Assembly (NCBI RefSeq): GCF_004345675.1
Contig: NZ_SLWU01000014.1
Location: forward strand, 1-64,000
Direction: 5' to 3'
From: Caldanaerobacter subterraneus
Lineage (GTDB): Bacteria; Bacillota; Thermoanaerobacteria; Thermoanaerobacterales; Thermoanaerobacteraceae
DNA: 64,000 bases
The position numbers and the translations under genes were made by a program. Positions 42,996-51,646 of the stretch are shown one piece after another. The notes under the pieces are model-generated. The model searched no databases, was not told where the DNA came from, and was given only the letters and a program-made list of their open reading frames with translations. Every line of letters begins with the position of its first letter. Positions within the stretch are counted from its first letter, which is position 1.

Positions 42996-43139
42996 ATGGA
43001 CATGCGTCTAAAAAGGATTTATAATGGAATTAGGAAGATTTGTTATAAATATGAGGCCTTAGAAGAGATTAAAAAGATGGCGGATGACAATTTGACCCAA
43101 TTTTGGTTGAAAAGTTTTTTGGATTTCATGAGGGATTGA
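42996..43139 (+). CDS. Small hypothetical ORF (47 aa)
   Basis: ATG-initiated frame MDMRLKRIYNGIRKICYKYEALEEIKKMADDNLTQFW... ending LDFMRD. No ribosome site, and its start overlaps a TetR-type operator-like sequence (42997-43011). It may be the remnant of a lost gene and not a true one. Confidence 0.25.
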   Translation: MDMRLKRIYNGIRKICYKYEALEEIKKMADDNLTQFWLKSFLDFMRD

Positions 43140-43207
43140 TATTTTTTCGCAGAAAGTATAAAATATTAAAGTAATTGCAATTTATAAAAATAGTAGGGTG
43201 TGATAAA

Positions 43208-43564
43208 ATGCCAAGACCGCCGAAGTGGAGATGGGTTAGAAGCGAACCAAATGTTACTTATTTTAAACCAGTAGGGATTCCGCTTTCTATGCTGGAAGAA
43301 GTGATACTCACAGTAGAAGAACTGGAGGCTATCAGGCTGAAGGATTTAGAAGGGTTGGAACAGGAAGAATGTGCCGATATGATGAAGGTATCTCGGCCAA
43401 CTTTTTTTAGAATAATAACTTCTGCTAGGCAGAAGATAGCTGATGCATTGGTAAATGGCAAGGCTATAAGGGTAGAAGGAGGAAATTACAAAGTATACGG
43501 GGAGGATATGAGGGGGCACGGTGGAATGAGGCACAGGCATGGCTGGTATAACGAAGAAGATTAA
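43208..43564 (+). CDS. DUF134 (UPF0251) HTH protein
   Basis: 118 residues from ATG 43208. MPRPPKWRWVRSEPNVTYFKPVGIP is the diagnostic start; the helix-turn-helix is EECADMMKVSRPTFFRIITSARQKIADAL (about 57-85). The C-terminus is glycine, histidine and arginine-rich (GHGGMRHRHGW), probably metal-binding. DUF134 proteins are often encoded near NifX/MinD-ferredoxin genes, so it is a second candidate regulator of the 5.6-9.8 kb operon, here about 34 kb away. Confidence 0.8.
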   Translation: MPRPPKWRWVRSEPNVTYFKPVGIPLSMLEEVILTVEELEAIRLKDLEGLEQEECADMMKVSRPTFFRIITSARQKIADALVNGKAIRVEGGNYKVYGEDMRGHGGMRHRHGWYNEED

Positions 43565-43604
43565 ATTTTGATTAAAATTTCTCGTATTTTCACACAACCT
43601 TTCG

Positions 43605-43637
43605 TATATATAGTATAATTGAAAAGGACTATATATA
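43605..43637. promoter_or_regulatory. Inverted repeat around a -10 box before the DedA gene
   Basis: TATATATAGT (43605-43614) and ACTATATATA (43628-43637) are perfect inverted arms with a 13-base loop; TATAAT (43614-43619) lies within. Positioned to act as an operator or leader hairpin. Confidence 0.5.
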
Positions 43638-43644
43638 TGGAAGG

Positions 43645-44283
43645 ATGAAGTTAATGGACATCGTAAAAAATTTTGTAGATATTGTACTTCACTTGGATAA
43701 ATATCTTGGAACGATAATTCAAACTTATGGCACATGGACCTATAGCCTTTTGTTTTTTATCATTTTTCTTGAGACGGGTTTTGTAGTGACCCCTTTTCTC
43801 CCAGGTGATTCGCTTTTATTTGCTGCAGGGACCTTTGCTGCGATAGGGAGTCTGAACGTGTACTATGTGATTGTGCTTTTAGCTTCTGCTGCAATATTGG
43901 GAGATACGGTTAATTACCATATAGGTAAGTTTATAGGTGAAAAAATTTATGAGAGTGAAAATTTGAGATGGATAAAAAAAGAGCATTTACTGGAAGCTCG
44001 TGATTTTTATGAGAAGTACGGCGCTATTACTATTGTGGTAGGAAGGTTTATCCCTATCATCAGAACCTTTGTCCCTTTTGTTGCAGGAATTGGCCAGATG
44101 AGATATTTTAGGTTTTTGTTTTACAACGCGTTTGGCGGAATTCTCTGGGGTTCTCTTTTTACTTTGGGAGGATACTTTTTTGGAAATTTGAAAATAGTCA
44201 AGGACCATTTTGGGTTGGTTACTATTGCTATAATTGTGATTTCAGTGATACCTGCAATTACCACTTTTCTTAAAAGAAAATGA
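43645..44283 (+). CDS. DedA family membrane protein
   Basis: 212 residues with about five membrane segments. Family motifs: [25 protein letters not shown] (near 45-70) and [32 protein letters not shown] with its conserved arginines (near 130-160). DedA proteins help flip undecaprenyl phosphate or phospholipids and support envelope homeostasis. Start at ATG 43645 behind GGAAGGATG. Single gene. Confidence 0.88.
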   Translation: MKLMDIVKNFVDIVLHLDKYLGTIIQTYGTWTYSLLFFIIFLETGFVVTPFLPGDSLLFAAGTFAAIGSLNVYYVIVLLASAAILGDTVNYHIGKFIGEKIYESENLRWIKKEHLLEARDFYEKYGAITIVVGRFIPIIRTFVPFVAGIGQMRYFRFLFYNAFGGILWGSLFTLGGYFFGNLKIVKDHFGLVTIAIIVISVIPAITTFLKRK

Positions 44284-44306
44284 GCTGGGGTTTTGCACTA
44301 GCTCAT
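44282..44306 (+). terminator. Hairpin after the DedA gene, no T-run
   Basis: TGAGCT / AGCTCA arms start at the stop codon. The T-run expected of a terminator is missing; the mobile element begins 2 bases later. It looks like a terminator stem whose T-tract was lost with the element insertion. Confidence 0.5.
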
Positions 44307-44308
44307 CT

Positions 44309-44559
44309 CAGACTGATGACAAACTCAGAGAAATGGCATTTTGTGTGTAAATGCGACTTGTTACAAAGCGGTAACAAAACTTGGCGAGCTTGAGAGCGGA
44401 GGCAGGGCGAGCGAAAGCGAGCGGCCACGTTGAGCCGTAAAGCGAATTGGCCGGAACCCCGCTGGAGCTCGAAAAGTGAGCCTTAGTTTTGGCGCTTTGT
44501 AACTCCGGAGCATTAACACAAAATGCCACTTAAAAGATAAGGACTTTGTCAGCACTCTG
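44309..44559. mobile_element. MITE-like element, copy B (251 bp)
   Basis: Termini CAGACTGATGACAAA and, inverted, CAGAGTGCTGACAAA. The interior aligns with copy A end to end: the GGCATTTTGTGT / ACACAAAATGCC arms, the GTTACAAAGCG arm and GC-rich core. Core differences from copy A are mostly small substitutions and single-base indels. Unlike copies A and C, the two flanking hairpins differ from each other. No transposase coding capacity. Confidence 0.85.
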
Positions 44560-44587
44560 AGGCAGGATAAAATGTCCTGCTATTTTT
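44560..44587 (+). terminator. Terminator on the right side of copy B
   Basis: GCAGGA / TCCTGC stem followed by TATTTTTT. Different in sequence from the left hairpin at 44282. Confidence 0.8.
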
Positions 44588-44630
44588 TATGCTATAATAA
44601 TAGCAACAAATTTATAAGGAGGGGAAAGAG

Positions 44631-45050
44631 GTGGAGGCAAAAAATGCAGGAATAGATGAGAAACTTTTTGAAGAGCTTTTAGAGGTGAACAGAAATACAA
44701 ATTTTCATCAGTTAATAGGAGTTCATGTGGTAGAACTGGGACAAGGCTATGCTGTGACAGAAATAGAAATTGAAGAAAAGCACCTTAATCCTCTTAATAT
44801 TGCTCATGGAGGCGTGCTTTTTTCAGTGATGGATATCACTATGGGTATGGCGGCAAGGACAGTAGGTAAACAGGTGATAACTATTGAGATGAATATAAAT
44901 TACCTTTCCCCAATAAGAGTAGGGGAAAAAGTGAAAGCCAAAGGCAAAATAGTTCATGCGGGGAGTAAAACTACTGTGGCAGTTTGTGAAGCCTATGCTG
45001 AAGATGGGAGACTTTTGGCTGTAGCTAGAGAAACTTTTTTCAATATGTAA
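44631..45050 (+). CDS. Hotdog-fold thioesterase (PaaI family)
   Basis: 139 residues from GTG 44631 behind AGGAGGGG. Hotdog motif NPLNIAHGGVLFSVMDITMGMAA (near 52-74) with the catalytic Asp/His-Gly-Gly, and ITIEMNINYLSPIRVGEKVKAKGKIVHAGSKTTVAVCEAY later. Hydrolyses acyl- or aryl-CoA thioesters; exact substrate not evident. Single gene. Confidence 0.87.
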   Translation: MEAKNAGIDEKLFEELLEVNRNTNFHQLIGVHVVELGQGYAVTEIEIEEKHLNPLNIAHGGVLFSVMDITMGMAARTVGKQVITIEMNINYLSPIRVGEKVKAKGKIVHAGSKTTVAVCEAYAEDGRLLAVARETFFNM

Positions 45051-45120
45051 TACATTATGTTTAAGAATTGTTTTTATGGTATAATTTTGGTAAGAATAAA
45101 CATATAAAGGGGTGTTTTTT

Positions 45121-45867
45121 ATGAATTTTGATAGCTTTTTGTATAACACTAGGCCCTTTTTAAATTACCTTTTTGACTTTTACAGTAACCTTGAAGAAAA
45201 AAGCTTGAGTAGTGTAATATACAATGCTGGTGGAGAGGATAAGGTTTCAGTTTTGGTTGTGGATATGCTAAACGGTTTTTGTAAAAGCGGTCCATTAGCT
45301 AGTCCAAGAGTGGCAGGCATAATAGAACCTATAAAGAATTTATTGAAAGCCTGCTACAGAATGGGGATAAAAAATGTGTTCTTTTTAAATGACGCCCATC
45401 CTTCAGATGCAGTTGAATTTGGAGAATTTCCACCTCATTGTGTAAAAGGTACTTTTGAAAGTGAAATTGTGGACGAATTAAAAGAAATAATTGAAGGAGA
45501 ACCTGTGATTGTAGAGAAAAATTCGTTGAATGTATTTTTTGGAGGGGAATTAGAAGGCGGGAATGAGTTTTTAAAGAAAGTTGTTGAAATGATAAAGGAA
45601 GGAAAATCTACTTTTATTGTTGTAGGAGATTGTACTGATTTATGCGTTTACCAGACAGCTATGTCTATAAAAATGATTGCAAATGCCAATAATCTTAAAG
45701 TAAATGTAATTGTACCGGAAAATTGCGTTGAAACCTATGATACATCTGTAAAAACTGCTCAATCCCTCAAAATAATGCCTCATGATGGCAATTTGATACA
45801 TACCATGTTTTTGTATCACATGAAATTAAACGGTATAGAAGTTGTAAAAGAGCTTCTTGAGGAGTAA
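45121..45867 (+). CDS. Isochorismatase-family (nicotinamidase-like) hydrolase
   Basis: 248 residues from ATG 45121. The catalytic triad is visible: Asp in VLVVDMLNGFCKSGPL (near 45), Lys in VIVEKNSLNVF (near 127), Cys in VVGDCTDLCVYQTA (near 177). FLNDAHPSDAVEFGEFPPHCVKGTFES is the metal-binding D-x-H region typical of nicotinamidases. A 35-residue N-terminal extension is unusual. Possibly nicotinamide salvage. Confidence 0.85.
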   Translation: MNFDSFLYNTRPFLNYLFDFYSNLEEKSLSSVIYNAGGEDKVSVLVVDMLNGFCKSGPLASPRVAGIIEPIKNLLKACYRMGIKNVFFLNDAHPSDAVEFGEFPPHCVKGTFESEIVDELKEIIEGEPVIVEKNSLNVFFGGELEGGNEFLKKVVEMIKEGKSTFIVVGDCTDLCVYQTAMSIKMIANANNLKVNVIVPENCVETYDTSVKTAQSLKIMPHDGNLIHTMFLYHMKLNGIEVVKELLEE

Positions 45868-45920
45868 TAAAATTCCATATTGACTTTAGGAAATTTTAGT
45901 ATATAATATTAATAGAGATA

Positions 45921-45936
45921 TTAGGACGGATGTCCG
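45921..45936. promoter_or_regulatory. TetR-type operator-like palindrome
   Basis: GGAC-GGAT-GTCC dyad in TTAGGACGGATGTCCGAA, just after the TATAAT-like box near 45902. It precedes the operon that includes a TetR-family gene, so autoregulation is plausible. Confidence 0.45.
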
Positions 45937-45962
45937 AATTAATTTTGAAAGGGGTTATATAT

Positions 45963-46289
45963 ATGACAAGTTTGCTTGAAAAATCTATCAATTTTGGTTT
46001 GGGATTATTTGCATTATCACGAGAGAAAATAGAAAAAATAGTAGAAGAACTTGTAGATAGAGGAGAAGTTGCAAGAGAAGATGCACAAAAAATGGTAAAA
46101 GACTTGGTAAAAAAAGGTGAAGAACAGAAGGAAGAATTGAGAAAAATGATTAAAGACGCAGTTGCTGAAACGTTAGGCTACATGAATGTTGCCAAAAAGG
46201 AAGATATTGTTACTAGGGAAGAGATAAAAAGTATTGTTCGTGAGGAAGTCAGAAAAGTGCTGGAGGAAATGCAAAACACAGAAAAATAA
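45963..46289 (+). CDS. Phasin-like coiled-coil protein
   Basis: 108 residues from ATG 45963 (an upstream in-frame start is possible). A hydrophobic start (LLEKSINFGLGLFALS) is followed by a long charged helix (KIEKIVEELVDRGEVAREDAQKMVKDLVKKGEEQKEELRKMI) and a second one. Matches the polyhydroxyalkanoate synthesis regulator phasin family, commonly next to UbiB-like kinases. Probably membrane- or granule-associated; role unclear without PHA genes. Confidence 0.7.
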   Translation: MTSLLEKSINFGLGLFALSREKIEKIVEELVDRGEVAREDAQKMVKDLVKKGEEQKEELRKMIKDAVAETLGYMNVAKKEDIVTREEIKSIVREEVRKVLEEMQNTEK

Positions 46290-46323
46290 GTAACTATAAA
46301 ATTTTGATGACAGGTGTGAAATA

Positions 46324-48000
46324 ATGCAACATTTAAGAAGATATAGAGAAATAATTTTTGTATTCATCAAATACGGGTTTGGTGCTATAATTGACAATAT
46401 TGGAATTTTAAAACATATAAATGTAAGAAGAAAAATCTTGAAGCAAACAAATGATGAAAATATTGCGAAACTTTCCCGTGGAGAAAGATTAAGACTTGCT
46501 CTTGAAGAATTAGGACCTACTTTTATAAAAATGGGGCAGATTTTAAGCACAAGGTCTGACATTTTGCCAAAAGATGTCATAAAAGAATTGGAAAAATTAC
46601 AGGACAAAGCTCCTGCTTTTTCTTTTGATGAGGTGAAATCAGTTATACAAAATGAATTTGGCGAAAGTTTGGAGGAAGCCTATGCTGAATTTGAACCTAC
46701 TCCTCTAGCGGCGGCTTCTATAGCACAAGTTCACAAGGCTTTGTTGTGGTCAGGCAAAACTGTTGTTGTCAAGGTTCAAAGGCCAGGGATAGAAAAAATC
46801 ATAGCCCAAGATATGAGGATATTAGAAGATATTGCCAAATTTGTTGATAATCATACAAAATATGGAAAAATATACAATTTTACAAAAATGGTAGAAGACT
46901 TCAAAAAGAGATTGGAAGAGGAATTAGATTTTAGAATAGAGGGGGAAAACGCAGAAAAGTTCAAAAAGAATTTTTTAAAAGACAAAAAAGTCAAAATTCC
47001 TTCTATAATCTGGACCCATACGACAAGACGTGTATTGACGATGGAATACATTGGTGGCATTCCGTTAAATGATTTTAATGCAATTGATGAGGCTGGATTA
47101 GACTGCGGTGCAATTGCAAGAAACCTTGCAAAATCTGTATTGAATCAGATTTTAAGGGATGGTTTTTTTCATGGAGACCCTCATCCGGGAAATATTATGG
47201 TGCTAGAGGATGGGACAATAGCATTTTTAGATTTTGGAATGGTAGGTAGCTTAAGTCCAGAAAGGAAAAGACAGTTTTCTAAAATGTTGTTGGGGATTGT
47301 TTACAAAAATAGCAGGATGATTATTGAAAGCATTATAGATTTAAATGCTGTGACTCTAAATGTCAATATGAAAAAGCTAGAAAAAGACATAAATAATTTG
47401 CGAGATAGATATGTTGAAATACCGTTAGAAAAGCTCAAAGTTGGGGAAGTCCTCAATGGGATATTTGACCTTGTATTTTCGTATAATATTGTAATTCCCA
47501 ATGAATTTAATATGCTGGCTAAAAGCCTTATAACGTTAGAGGGAATAGTAGAAAAGTTAGATCCCAAAATTAGCGTTTTAGAAGTGGCAAAACCAATTGC
47601 AAAGCAGTTGATACCTAAAATGTTTTCTACTCAACATATGAAAGAAGAGATAATAAATGCCACAATGGATTATAGCAGATTGATAAAGGAGTTGCCATCA
47701 TTTTTATTGAATTTTTTAAGGAAAACAGAAGAAGAAAATTATGCTATAGAATTGAAAATAAGAGACCTTGAAAATTTAGAGAAACGGGTTGATAAGGTAT
47801 TTAATCGGCTTTCCACCAGTATTATACTTTTGGCTTTAAGTATTGTCATTGCAGGGATTTTAATAGGGTCAGGAATGAGTGCTAATGCTGGTGCAGAAAT
47901 GTATAAGCTTAATGGGATAATTTTAAAGATTGGTTTAGCGATAGCTTTTGTCATAGTTTTAGGTTTAGCAATTTCTATTTTCCGATCTGGGCGGCTTTAA
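46324..48000 (+). CDS. ABC1/UbiB-family atypical protein kinase
   Basis: 558 residues. Family motifs in order: GPTFIKMGQILSTRSDILP (the KxGQ motif, near 60-78), PLAAASIAQVHKA (alanine-rich nucleotide loop, near 129), EEELDFRIEGENAEKFKKNF, FHGDPHPGNIMV (near 285) and FLDFGMVG. Two C-terminal membrane segments (about 500-555) anchor it. UbiB proteins support quinone or lipid metabolism; ATPase activity is known for relatives. Operon with the phasin-like gene and likely the TetR gene. Confidence 0.9.
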   Translation: MQHLRRYREIIFVFIKYGFGAIIDNIGILKHINVRRKILKQTNDENIAKLSRGERLRLALEELGPTFIKMGQILSTRSDILPKDVIKELEKLQDKAPAFSFDEVKSVIQNEFGESLEEAYAEFEPTPLAAASIAQVHKALLWSGKTVVVKVQRPGIEKIIAQDMRILEDIAKFVDNHTKYGKIYNFTKMVEDFKKRLEEELDFRIEGENAEKFKKNFLKDKKVKIPSIIWTHTTRRVLTMEYIGGIPLNDFNAIDEAGLDCGAIARNLAKSVLNQILRDGFFHGDPHPGNIMVLEDGTIAFLDFGMVGSLSPERKRQFSKMLLGIVYKNSRMIIESIIDLNAVTLNVNMKKLEKDINNLRDRYVEIPLEKLKVGEVLNGIFDLVFSYNIVIPNEFNMLAKSLITLEGIVEKLDPKISVLEVAKPIAKQLIPKMFSTQHMKEEIINATMDYSRLIKELPSFLLNFLRKTEEENYAIELKIRDLENLEKRVDKVFNRLSTSIILLALSIVIAGILIGSGMSANAGAEMYKLNGIILKIGLAIAFVIVLGLAISIFRSGRL

Positions 48001-48029
48001 TAAATAAACTTCAAAAGGGGAAATCCAAG

Positions 48030-48595
48030 ATGGAAGAAACCAATCGCAAAGAATATTAAATGCTGCATATAAGTGTATTTCAACTAAAGGATATGCTAAT
48101 GTTTCCTTAAGAGACATTGCAGAGGAAGCTGGTGTTGTATTAAGCCAATTGCATTATTATTTTGGCAGTAAGGAAGGGCTTTTTACAGAGGTAATAAAGA
48201 TGATGATAAATAAATATTTAAAAGAAATAAATGAAGCTTTGAGTATGGGAGAAACTGCAAAAGATAAGATGCTATCCTTAGTGAATTTTTTTAAAGACCT
48301 TTTAAAAAATAATCCAGGACTTTTTAAACTGTTGTACGATTTTACAGGTTTAGCTATGTGGTCCTCTTCTTTTAACAGTTTATTAAAAGATTTATTTAAT
48401 GACTTATCTAAAATGATTGAGGAAAAAATTCTAAGTAACAGTGCTTTAGGAGAGAATTTTAGAAATTATTCTCCACGAGCAGTGGCGAGGATGATACTTG
48501 GTGCAATGTTTGGTACGGGAATTCAAGTGATTTTAGATTCTAATGAAAATGAAATTTTGGATGCGTTAAATGCCATACAAATTATCTTTGAGTAA
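48030..48595 (+). pseudogene. TetR-family regulator, N-terminal frameshift
   Basis: From ATG 48030 the frame reads MEETNRKEY and stops. The TetR helix-turn-helix starts in another frame: RILNAAYKCISTKGYANVSLRDIAEEAGVVLSQLHYYFGSKEGLF, then a normal ligand-binding domain to 48595. No start codon exists in the HTH frame before an upstream stop, so one base is missing near 48046. The family keeps the whole DNA-binding domain, so decay is recent or the sequence has an error. Confidence 0.7.
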
Positions 48596-48610
48596 AAATG
48601 GTGATGGGAA

Positions 48611-49475
48611 ATGAGACCAAGAGTAGGACTTATACTGGGCGGTGGAGCAGCAAGAGGATATGCGCACTTAGGTATACTAAAAAGATTTGAAGAAGAAAAT
48701 ATTCCTATTGATTTTATAATAGGCATAAGTATGGGAGCGATAATAGGAGCAATCTATGCTTCAGGACATAATGTAGACAAACTTATAAGTGATGCAAAAA
48801 AGATTAATATGTTAAAATTTATAAGTTTATTGGATTTTAAAGCCTCACGAACCGGCTTAGTAAAGGGTGAAAAAATAGAGAAATATTTGCGGGGTTATGT
48901 GAAAGAAAGTTTTGAGGAACTTAATATTCCTCTATATATTGTGGCTACTGATATTCAAACAGGAAAGGGAGTAGTATTTAAAGAGGGAGACTTGATAAAA
49001 GCTATAAGGGCAAGCATTTCTATCCCTGCCTTTTTTGAACCTGTGGAGTACAATGGAACCAAGTTAGTTGATGGATCAATTGTTGATTCTGAGGCAATAG
49101 AATTAGCAGCTAGCTTGGGAGCAGACATAATTATAAATTGCGATGTAAGCTCAAGCATTGATATGGGCTTTTTCGAAAGGTTTTTTTTATTCTTTAGCTA
49201 ATAGTGAGAAAGTGCTGCCAATAAAAAAGTATTTTAATATAAAAAGGCCTTTACCTGAAATCATATCTATTACAACAACCGCTATTAAATTGTTAAAAGA
49301 CAATTCTAATAAGAATCTTGAAAAAATGGAGGGAAATAAACGGGTTTATACAATAAAACCTAATGTCGATAATATACGCTGGTATAGATTTGACCAGGCA
49401 GAAAAATGTATAAATATGGGATTTGAAGCTGCCGATTCTATTGTTGCGAGAATAAAGAGGGAATTAGAAATGTAG
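48611..49475 (+). pseudogene. Patatin-like phospholipase (RssA/YchK type), frameshift in T8
   Basis: About 288 residues when joined. Patatin motifs: oxyanion hole GGGAARGYAHLG (near 10), nucleophile elbow GISMG (near 39-43) and catalytic Asp in VDGS (near 156). The first frame ends FFERFFLFFS at 49201; the next frame continues YSLANSEKVLPIKKYFNIKRPLPEI to 49475. The shift sits in a run of eight T's at 49181-49188. The catalytic domain is complete before the break, so a shortened protein might still work. May be phase-variable, decayed or misread. Confidence 0.7.
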
Positions 49476-49544
49476 GGCAAACGACTTGTGTTTATTTATT
49501 CTAGGAGAAAAAGCATAAAAAGAGGAGAAATATTAAGAAAATGC

Positions 49545-49576
49545 AGGAAAAAGTCCAAAATATTAGACTATTTCCT
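49545..49576. promoter_or_regulatory. Inverted repeat upstream of small zinc-ribbon gene
   Basis: AGGAAA-A-AGTC / GACT-A-TTTCCT arms with a 10-base loop, about 15 bases before a TATAAT box (49591). Operator-like. Confidence 0.4.
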
Positions 49577-49679
49577 ATTTGCATTATGTGGTATAATATT
49601 TAATGGACAAAAGTAGGGTGTGTACATAAAATATTCAAAATTTTGAGAAGATTGTTGGTAATGAAGAGGTGATTACTTT

Positions 49680-49850
49680 ATGGAATGCCCAAATTGCAAG
49701 AGTACTAATGTGGGCAAGATAGGAAATAACCTCTATTTTTGCAGGGACTGCAATTGCGAGATAAAAATAAAAAAATGCACGGCGGTTGTCAGCATGTACG
49801 ATGCAGAAGGGTGTGTTACAAAAAGGTTTAAGGTATGTTACAACGCATGA
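49680..49850 (+). CDS. Small zinc-ribbon protein (56 aa)
   Basis: MECPNCKSTNVGKIGNNLYF-CRDCNCEI: two CxxC pairs (residues 3-6 and 21-24) form a zinc ribbon, and an extra Cys cluster follows (26, 33, 45, 53). AAGAGGTG lies 7 bases before the ATG and a terminator follows, so it looks like a real single-gene unit. Function unknown; possibly nucleic-acid binding. Confidence 0.65.
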   Translation: MECPNCKSTNVGKIGNNLYFCRDCNCEIKIKKCTAVVSMYDAEGCVTKRFKVCYNA

Positions 49851-49851
49851 A

Positions 49852-49879
49852 AGGAGGGGCTATCCCTCCTATTTATTTT
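49852..49879 (+). terminator. Terminator of the zinc-ribbon gene
   Basis: AGGAGGG / CCCTCCT stem with a GCTAT loop, then ATTTATTTTG. Confidence 0.65.
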
Positions 49880-49987
49880 GTAAATAAAAAGTGGTATTAT
49901 AAAATTGCACATGGAATGAAATTAACATGTAATTGATAGACTATAGATGGAATAATTTTTTGATTTTTAATTTTGAGGAGTGGTACA

Positions 49988-50896
49988 GTGGCTGAGATAC
50001 TTGTTGATAAATTGAAAGAAATTTTAAAAGAGGGGAAATTATATTTAAATGAGCCAATGAAAAGGCATACCTCTTTTAAAATAGGAGGGCCAGCTGATGT
50101 ACTAGCTGTTCCGGGAAGCAGAGACGAACTTATTAATCTCATCGCATATTTAAGACAGGAAAAAATACCTTTTTTTATTCTAGGGAATGGCACTAATTTG
50201 CTGGTAAGTGAAAAAGGTATAAGAGGCGTGGTTGTAAAACTTAGTTCTTTGAGGAATGTCATTGTAGAAGGAACTAAGATAATAGCAGAAGCAGGAGCTT
50301 CCCTGTCCTATATTGCAAATGTAGCATTGGTACATGAGCTTACCGGTTTTGAATTTGCAAGTGGCATACCTGGCACTTTGGGTGGGGCCATAGTGATGAA
50401 TGCCGGTGCCTATGGGCCTGAGATGAAGGACGTGGTAGAAAAGGTAGAAGTCTTAGATGAAAATAACAATATATTGATTCTTTCCAATCAGGAAATGAAG
50501 TTCTCTTATAGATATAGCATTTTGCAAGAAAAAGAATGGATAGTTTTGAGAGCCTGGATTTCTCTTGAAAGAGGGAATTATGAAGAGATAAAAAAGAAGA
50601 TGGAGGAACTAAATCAGAGGAGAAAAGAAAAACAGCCTTTAGATTATCCCAGTGCAGGGAGCACTTTTAAAAGGCCTCCAGGGTGCTATGCAGGAAAGCT
50701 TATTGAAGATGCGGGGCTCAAAGGGTACTCGATCGGGGGTGCTAAAGTTTCAGAAAAACATTCGGGATTTATTATAAACACTGGGAATGCGACTTTTTAC
50801 GATGTGCTCAACTTGATTGAGTATATCCAGAAAGTAGTAAAAGAGAAATTTGGAGTTGAGCTTATGCCTGAGATAAAAATTGTGGGGGAAAAATAG
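49988..50896 (+). CDS. murB: UDP-N-acetylenolpyruvoylglucosamine reductase
   Basis: 302 residues from GTG 49988 behind GAGGAG. FAD-binding PCMH domain with LGNGTNLLVSEKGIRGVVVKL (near 75) and SGIPGTLGGAIVMNAGAYGPEM (near 120); the catalytic region YPSAGSTFKRPPGCYAGKLIEDAGLKG contains the active serine. Reduces the enolpyruvyl group in peptidoglycan precursor synthesis. It opens the murB-PHP-rapZ-yvcK-whiA block. Confidence 0.94.
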   Translation: MAEILVDKLKEILKEGKLYLNEPMKRHTSFKIGGPADVLAVPGSRDELINLIAYLRQEKIPFFILGNGTNLLVSEKGIRGVVVKLSSLRNVIVEGTKIIAEAGASLSYIANVALVHELTGFEFASGIPGTLGGAIVMNAGAYGPEMKDVVEKVEVLDENNNILILSNQEMKFSYRYSILQEKEWIVLRAWISLERGNYEEIKKKMEELNQRRKEKQPLDYPSAGSTFKRPPGCYAGKLIEDAGLKGYSIGGAKVSEKHSGFIINTGNATFYDVLNLIEYIQKVVKEKFGVELMPEIKIVGEK

Positions 50897-50908
50897 GAGA
50901 GAGAACAA

Positions 50909-51640
50909 ATGAGGATTTTTGCAGATTATCACACCCATACGATATACAGCCACGGCAAAGGGACAATAGAAGAAAATGTGAAAAAAGCGGTAGAGCTTGG
51001 GCTTAAGGCTATTGCTATTACTGACCATGGCCCTGCTCATGTGTTTTATGGCATGAGAAAAAAAGACTTTAAGAAAATGAGAGATGAAATAGACAGGCTT
51101 AGGGAAAAATACTCTCAGATAAAAATACTGATGGGAGTGGAAGCGAATTTGATAAGTATAGAAGGGGATATTGATGTTCCCGATGAACTTCTGAAGTATC
51201 TAGATATTTTGCTTGTGGGGTACCACACTGGAATAGTGCCGAAAAGTTTTAAAGACGCCATTGACCTTTTTGGTAAAAATATGGTGTCAAAGTATACAGG
51301 TTATCTTAAAGAAGAGGTGAGAGAGAAAAATACAGAAGCGATGGTAAAAGCAATAAAAAAATATAGAATTGATATAATAACTCATCCTGGAGCAAAGGTG
51401 GATATTGATACGCGAAAATTGGCCAGAGCAGCAAAAGAAAGTAGAACAGCACTGGAGATTAACTCGAGTCACGGATACCTGACAGTGGAGTATGTAAAGA
51501 TAGCAAAGGAAGAAGGATGTAAATTCGTCATAAACAGCGATGCCCATACTCCTTCTAGGGTGGGGGATTTTAAAAAGGGAATACAAATTGCGAAAGAGGC
51601 TGGACTCACTGAGGAAGACGTGATAAACGCCGAGAGGTGA
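50909..51640 (+). CDS. PHP-domain phosphatase
   Basis: 243 residues. PHP metal motifs: DYHTHTIYSHGKGTIEEN (near 4-20), ITDHG (near 38), ITHPGAKVDI (near 155) and NSDAH (near 211). Similar to YcdX/histidinol-phosphatase-type enzymes. It sits between murB and rapZ, a conserved location in clostridia. The phosphoester substrate is unknown. Confidence 0.88.
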   Translation: MRIFADYHTHTIYSHGKGTIEENVKKAVELGLKAIAITDHGPAHVFYGMRKKDFKKMRDEIDRLREKYSQIKILMGVEANLISIEGDIDVPDELLKYLDILLVGYHTGIVPKSFKDAIDLFGKNMVSKYTGYLKEEVREKNTEAMVKAIKKYRIDIITHPGAKVDIDTRKLARAAKESRTALEINSSHGYLTVEYVKIAKEEGCKFVINSDAHTPSRVGDFKKGIQIAKEAGLTEEDVINAER

Positions 51641-51646
51641 TAAATT

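Noticed and set aside
44308-44555. Open frames on the minus strand over mobile element copy B
   Set aside because: By-products of the GC-rich repeat core; no similarity to any protein and not conserved in copy A.
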